Source of the DNA: Arenimonas sp. | Lineage (GTDB): Bacteria; Pseudomonadota; Gammaproteobacteria; Xanthomonadales; Xanthomonadaceae | Assembly (NCBI GenBank): GCA_003497545.1 | Contig: DNNT01000203.1 | Location: 1 to 9,114 of the forward strand | Reading direction: 5' to 3' | Length of the DNA stretch: 9,114 nucleotides | In this document: positions 5,421-9,114 of the stretch, piece by piece | Numbering within the stretch: the stretch's first letter is position 1 | Layout of the letters: every line of letters begins with the position of its first letter | Notes under the pieces: model-generated | Seen by the model: only the letters and a program-made list of their open reading frames with translations | Databases searched by the model: none | Told to the model about the DNA's origin: nothing | Made by a program: the position numbers and the translations under genes

Positions 5421-5446
5421 TGGCACTCACCAGGGCCGAGTGCTAA
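5420..5446 (+). promoter_or_regulatory. CIRCE operator (HrcA binding site)
   Basis: The sequence TTGGCACTC-N9-GAGTGCTAA matches the CIRCE consensus TTAGCACTC-N9-GAGTGCTAA at 17 of 18 arm positions, with the exact nine-base spacer. The only change is A to G at the third base of the left arm. By established knowledge the repressor HrcA binds this element and keeps groESL low until heat or misfolded protein draws off GroEL, which HrcA needs to stay active. It lies 46 bases upstream of the groES ATG. No hrcA gene is in the window. Confidence 0.95.
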
Positions 5447-5492
5447 CAGCATAGGCCCATGTCGTTGAAATTAAAGGACTAAGAGGACTCTC

Positions 5493-5780
5493 ATGAACAT
5501 CAAGCCGCTGCACGACCGCGTGGTCATCAAGCGTATGGAAGAGGAAAAGATGTCCGCTGGCGGCATCGTCATCCCGGATTCGGCCACCGAGAAGCCCATC
5601 AAGGGCGAAGTGCTGGCCGTCGGCGCCGGCAAGGCGCTCGACAACGGCTCGGTCCGCGCCCCGTCGGTGAAGGTCGGCGACAAGGTGCTGTTCGGCAAGT
5701 ACGCCGGCACCGAGGTCAAGCTCGACGGCACCGAGTACCTGGTGGTGAAGGAAGACGACATCCTCGCCATCCTCGGCTGA
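5493..5780 (+). CDS. groES: Co-chaperonin GroES (Hsp10)
   Basis: The 95-residue protein has the full GroES pattern: the N-terminal [14 protein letters not shown], the mobile loop (about residues 16-32, [17 protein letters not shown]) that contacts GroEL, and the C-terminal strand [16 protein letters not shown]. coli GroES has 97 residues. It forms the heptameric lid of the GroEL folding chamber in the cytoplasm. The ATG start has AGAGGAC upstream. The gene is preceded by a promoter and CIRCE operator and followed 59 bases later by groEL, so the pair forms the usual heat-inducible operon. Nothing in the sequence is unusual. Confidence 0.99.
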   Translation: MNIKPLHDRVVIKRMEEEKMSAGGIVIPDSATEKPIKGEVLAVGAGKALDNGSVRAPSVKVGDKVLFGKYAGTEVKLDGTEYLVVKEDDILAILG

Positions 5781-5836
5781 TCCCGCGCCTTCCGCGCGAC
5801 CAGTCACACCCCCCAACAAAGAATTCTGGAGTTTAG

Positions 5837-7480
<1,644 letters not shown>

Positions 7481-7503
7481 TCCCCCCGAAAGCCCCGCTC
7501 CAC

Positions 7504-7533
7504 GAAAAAGCCCCGCTCCGGCGGGGCTTTTTC
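7504..7533 (+). terminator. Rho-independent terminator of groESL
   Basis: Perfect arms GAAAAAGCCCCGC (7504-7516) and GCGGGGCTTTTTC (7521-7533) flank a TCCG tetraloop, and further T residues follow. The GC stem plus T-run is a textbook intrinsic terminator 24 bases after the groEL stop. The A-run on the other side makes it potentially bidirectional. The left-arm core AAAGCCCCGCTCC also occurs once more just upstream (7489-7501). Confidence 0.93.
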
Positions 7534-7643
7534 TTTGCTCCGAAATCGCGTCTGAACGCCCGACCCGCCCCCTGACTTCCGGCAGGGGTGGCCCACGCGC
7601 GCCGGCCCCACGCTGCCCGCTTCCCGCCCTCGAGCACACCCCC

Positions 7644-8351
7644 ATGAACTCCTTGCCGCTCCTCGCCGCCGCGCTGGCCGCCACCGCGCTTTCCGCCTGC
7701 ACGCCGGCCCAGGTGAAACTGCCCGCGGGATTCGCCGAACGCGCGGTGGCGCACGCGGTCAGCGGGCATTCGCCGCGCCGCTTCAACCAGCCCATCCACT
7801 TCGGTCCCTACAGCGCGCGCCGCATGCACGAGGGCGACACCTTCCACTGGGAAGCGCCGATCGGCCGCACCGGCCTGCGCAGCAGCGAGCGGCCCTACGC
7901 CTTCACGCTCACCACGCTCGGCCAGCCGCCGGTCGAAGTGCAATGCGCCTCGCGCCAGACCGTGCTCAGCCACGGCGACGAGGAGTCTTCGCTGGAACTC
8001 GACCTCACCGCCTTCGAAGGCCCGCTGCTGGCCTGCGGCCTGCGTCTGGGCGACGGCGCGCCGGTGCTGGCGCTGGAACTGGCCGTGCGCCGCCACGGCT
8101 ACGAAGGCCGGCTGGATTCGCCCTGGGGCCCGTTGGCCATCCGCAGCCTGCACGGTTACGCCGGCAGCGGCTTTACTTCGATGGAGGCCAACGGTTTCGA
8201 GCTGCTGCGCGCCGGCGAACCCTGGATGGTGGTGGAGACGATCAACGCCGGCCGCGTGTTGATCGACCCGGCCGCCGACCCGCGCCAGCAGGCCTTCCTG
8301 GCCGCCGCCGCCACCGCCCTGCTGCTGCTCGACGCCGACCTGGGCGACTGA
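7644..8351 (+). CDS. Putative lipoprotein of unknown function
   Basis: I do not recognise this 235-residue protein. The start MNSLPLLAAALAATALSAC is a lipoprotein signal peptide with lipobox LSAC, so Cys19 should be lipidated and anchored to the membrane. The mature part is mostly soluble, with Cys101 and Cys131 (a possible disulfide), a motif HGYEGRLDSPWGPLAIRSLH (151-170), and a hydrophobic Ala/Leu-rich end (218-230) before DADLGD. Only one lysine is present. The ATG at 7644 is chosen because the signal peptide begins there. No convincing ribosome-binding site precedes it, and in-frame upstream extension would run back through the groESL terminator region. It stands alone after that terminator and 87 bases before the PAS gene. 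No promoter is evident in 7534-7643, which holds only a weak CCCCTG/CAGGGG hairpin at 7569-7588. Confidence 0.72.
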   Translation: MNSLPLLAAALAATALSACTPAQVKLPAGFAERAVAHAVSGHSPRRFNQPIHFGPYSARRMHEGDTFHWEAPIGRTGLRSSERPYAFTLTTLGQPPVEVQCASRQTVLSHGDEESSLELDLTAFEGPLLACGLRLGDGAPVLALELAVRRHGYEGRLDSPWGPLAIRSLHGYAGSGFTSMEANGFELLRAGEPWMVVETINAGRVLIDPAADPRQQAFLAAAATALLLLDADLGD

Positions 8352-8395
8352 CCGGGGCGCCGCCCGCGGCCTTGACCGGGGACAACAAAAACGCC

Positions 8396-8436
8396 GGGAA
8401 TCCGGATACCTTTGGGGGTATCAGCAAGGGATTCCC
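8396..8436 (+). promoter_or_regulatory. Nested hairpin covering the ribosome-binding site of the PAS gene
   Basis: Outer arms GGGAATCC (8396-8403) and GGATTCCC (8429-8436) form 8 base pairs. Inner arms GATACC (8405-8410) and GGTATC (8417-8422) form 6 base pairs with a six-base loop. The probable Shine-Dalgarno sequence AAGGGA (8426-8431) is partly in the right outer arm, and the ATG begins two bases after the structure. Such a fold would hinder ribosome access until opened. No U-run follows, so it is not a terminator. The pairing is seen in the sequence; control of translation is inference. Confidence 0.5.
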
Positions 8437-8438
8437 CG

Positions 8439-9114
8439 ATGCCGCACCGCCTGTCGCCGCCGTCCCGCCGCTCCTGGTTCCAGGCCCTGTCCGGATGGTT
8501 GCGCGGCCGCGCCGCCGCCGAGCGCGACCTGATGTTCCACCTCGCGCCCGGCCTGCAGGTCATCCTCGACCGCGAGCACCGCGTGCAGCGCTGCAACCCC
8601 GCCTGGGAGGTGTTGCTGGGCTGGCGCGAGGACGAATTGCTGGGCACCGAACTCGTCCGGCTCCAGCATCCCGACGACGTCCACGTTTCCCGGGAGCAGG
8701 GCCGCCTGCTGCTCGAGCAGGGCCTGTCCGTGACCGGCTTCGAGAACCGCCTGCGCCACCGCGACGGCACCTACCGGCGCATCCGCTGGTACGCGCGCCA
8801 GCTCGAGGATGGCCGCACGTACGGCTTCGGCCAGGACGTCACGGAAGCGAGCCAGGCCGAACGCGAGCGCGACCTGTTCTACACGCTGGCGCCGGGCCTG
8901 CAGGGCATCGTCTCGCCCGACGGCACCCTGCGCCGCGCCGGCCAGGGCTGGAAGACCATCCTGGGCTACGACCCCGCGGCGCTCGTGGGCCACCGCATCA
9001 CCGAGCTGGTGCACCCCGATGACGTCGAGCCCACCCGCACGGCGGTGATCCGCGCCGTGGCGCGCGGCGACCACGGCACGCCCTTCCTCAACCGCTACCG
9101 CAACGCCAGCGGCC
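8439..9114 (+). CDS. Tandem PAS-domain signalling protein, N-terminal part (runs off right edge)
   Basis: The 225 visible codons show two PAS domains in a repeat of about 115 residues. Each starts with a similar helix (ERDLMFHLAPGLQ at 28 and ERDLFYTLAPGLQ at 143). Each then has a WxxxLG(W/Y) stretch and an HPDDV motif (77-81 and 192-196). The first also shows the PAC-like ending RLRHRDGTYRRIRWYARQLEDG. No signal peptide or membrane segment is seen before the first PAS domain, so the protein is probably a cytoplasmic sensor. By family knowledge such PAS arrays usually feed a histidine kinase, a diguanylate cyclase or phosphodiesterase; the output domain lies outside the window. The ATG at 8439 has AAGGGA upstream. 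The lipoprotein gene ends 87 bases before, so cotranscription is possible. Confidence 0.9.
   Translation, partial: MPHRLSPPSRRSWFQALSGWLRGRAAAERDLMFHLAPGLQVILDREHRVQRCNPAWEVLLGWREDELLGTELVRLQHPDDVHVSREQGRLLLEQGLSVTGFENRLRHRDGTYRRIRWYARQLEDGRTYGFGQDVTEASQAERERDLFYTLAPGLQGIVSPDGTLRRAGQGWKTILGYDPAALVGHRITELVHPDDVEPTRTAVIRAVARGDHGTPFLNRYRNASG

Noticed and set aside
8372..8400. TTGACC at 8372 as the -35 box of a PAS gene promoter
   Set aside because: No sequence resembling a -10 box lies 16 to 18 bases downstream; the positions are GC-rich (CGGGAA).

Overview
The window is GC-rich chromosomal DNA from a gammaproteobacterium, most likely of the Xanthomonadaceae (Lysobacter/Luteimonas/Xanthomonas type). 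Three points support this. Coding sequence is strongly GC-biased. The gene order dsbD-(tlpA)-aroQ-accB-accC is the dipZ-aroQ-accBC arrangement known from pseudomonads and xanthomonads. The groESL operon carries a CIRCE operator (HrcA regulation), which enteric bacteria lack but xanthomonads have. The family-level placement is inference; no rRNA or other decisive marker is present.

Left part (1-4486, all minus strand): a compact gene train, read right to left, of an XRE-type DNA-binding protein, dsbD, a TlpA-like membrane-anchored thioredoxin, aroQ (GTG start), accB and the N-terminal part of accC, which runs off the left edge. DsbD and the TlpA-like protein form a periplasmic reducing pair: electrons cross the membrane through DsbD and are handed to thioredoxin-fold acceptors. 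AroQ (shikimate pathway) and AccB/AccC (biotin carrier and biotin carboxylase of acetyl-CoA carboxylase) are housekeeping enzymes. The DsbD here is long (714 aa) because its periplasmic N-terminal domain is present twice in tandem, both copies with an intact cysteine pair.

Middle (4487-4863): a 377-base gene-free divergent region with an inverted repeat just upstream of the XRE gene and three successive predicted hairpins. One has a perfect 9-bp stem with 13-base spacing; another has a T-run.

Right part (4864-9114, all plus strand): a small unrecognised polytopic membrane protein; the heat-shock operon groES-groEL behind a promoter/CIRCE region and closed by a strong intrinsic terminator; an unrecognised lipoprotein; and the start of a tandem-PAS sensor protein whose ribosome-binding site lies in a nested hairpin. 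The output domain of the sensor is beyond the right edge.

I find no mobile element, CRISPR array, tRNA, rRNA or obvious horizontally acquired block. Most of the window is ordinary core genome. The items most worth a second look are the duplicated DsbD alpha domain (with a cap-loop change in the second copy), the structured intergenic region, the hairpin over the PAS gene start, and the two unrecognised proteins flanking groESL.
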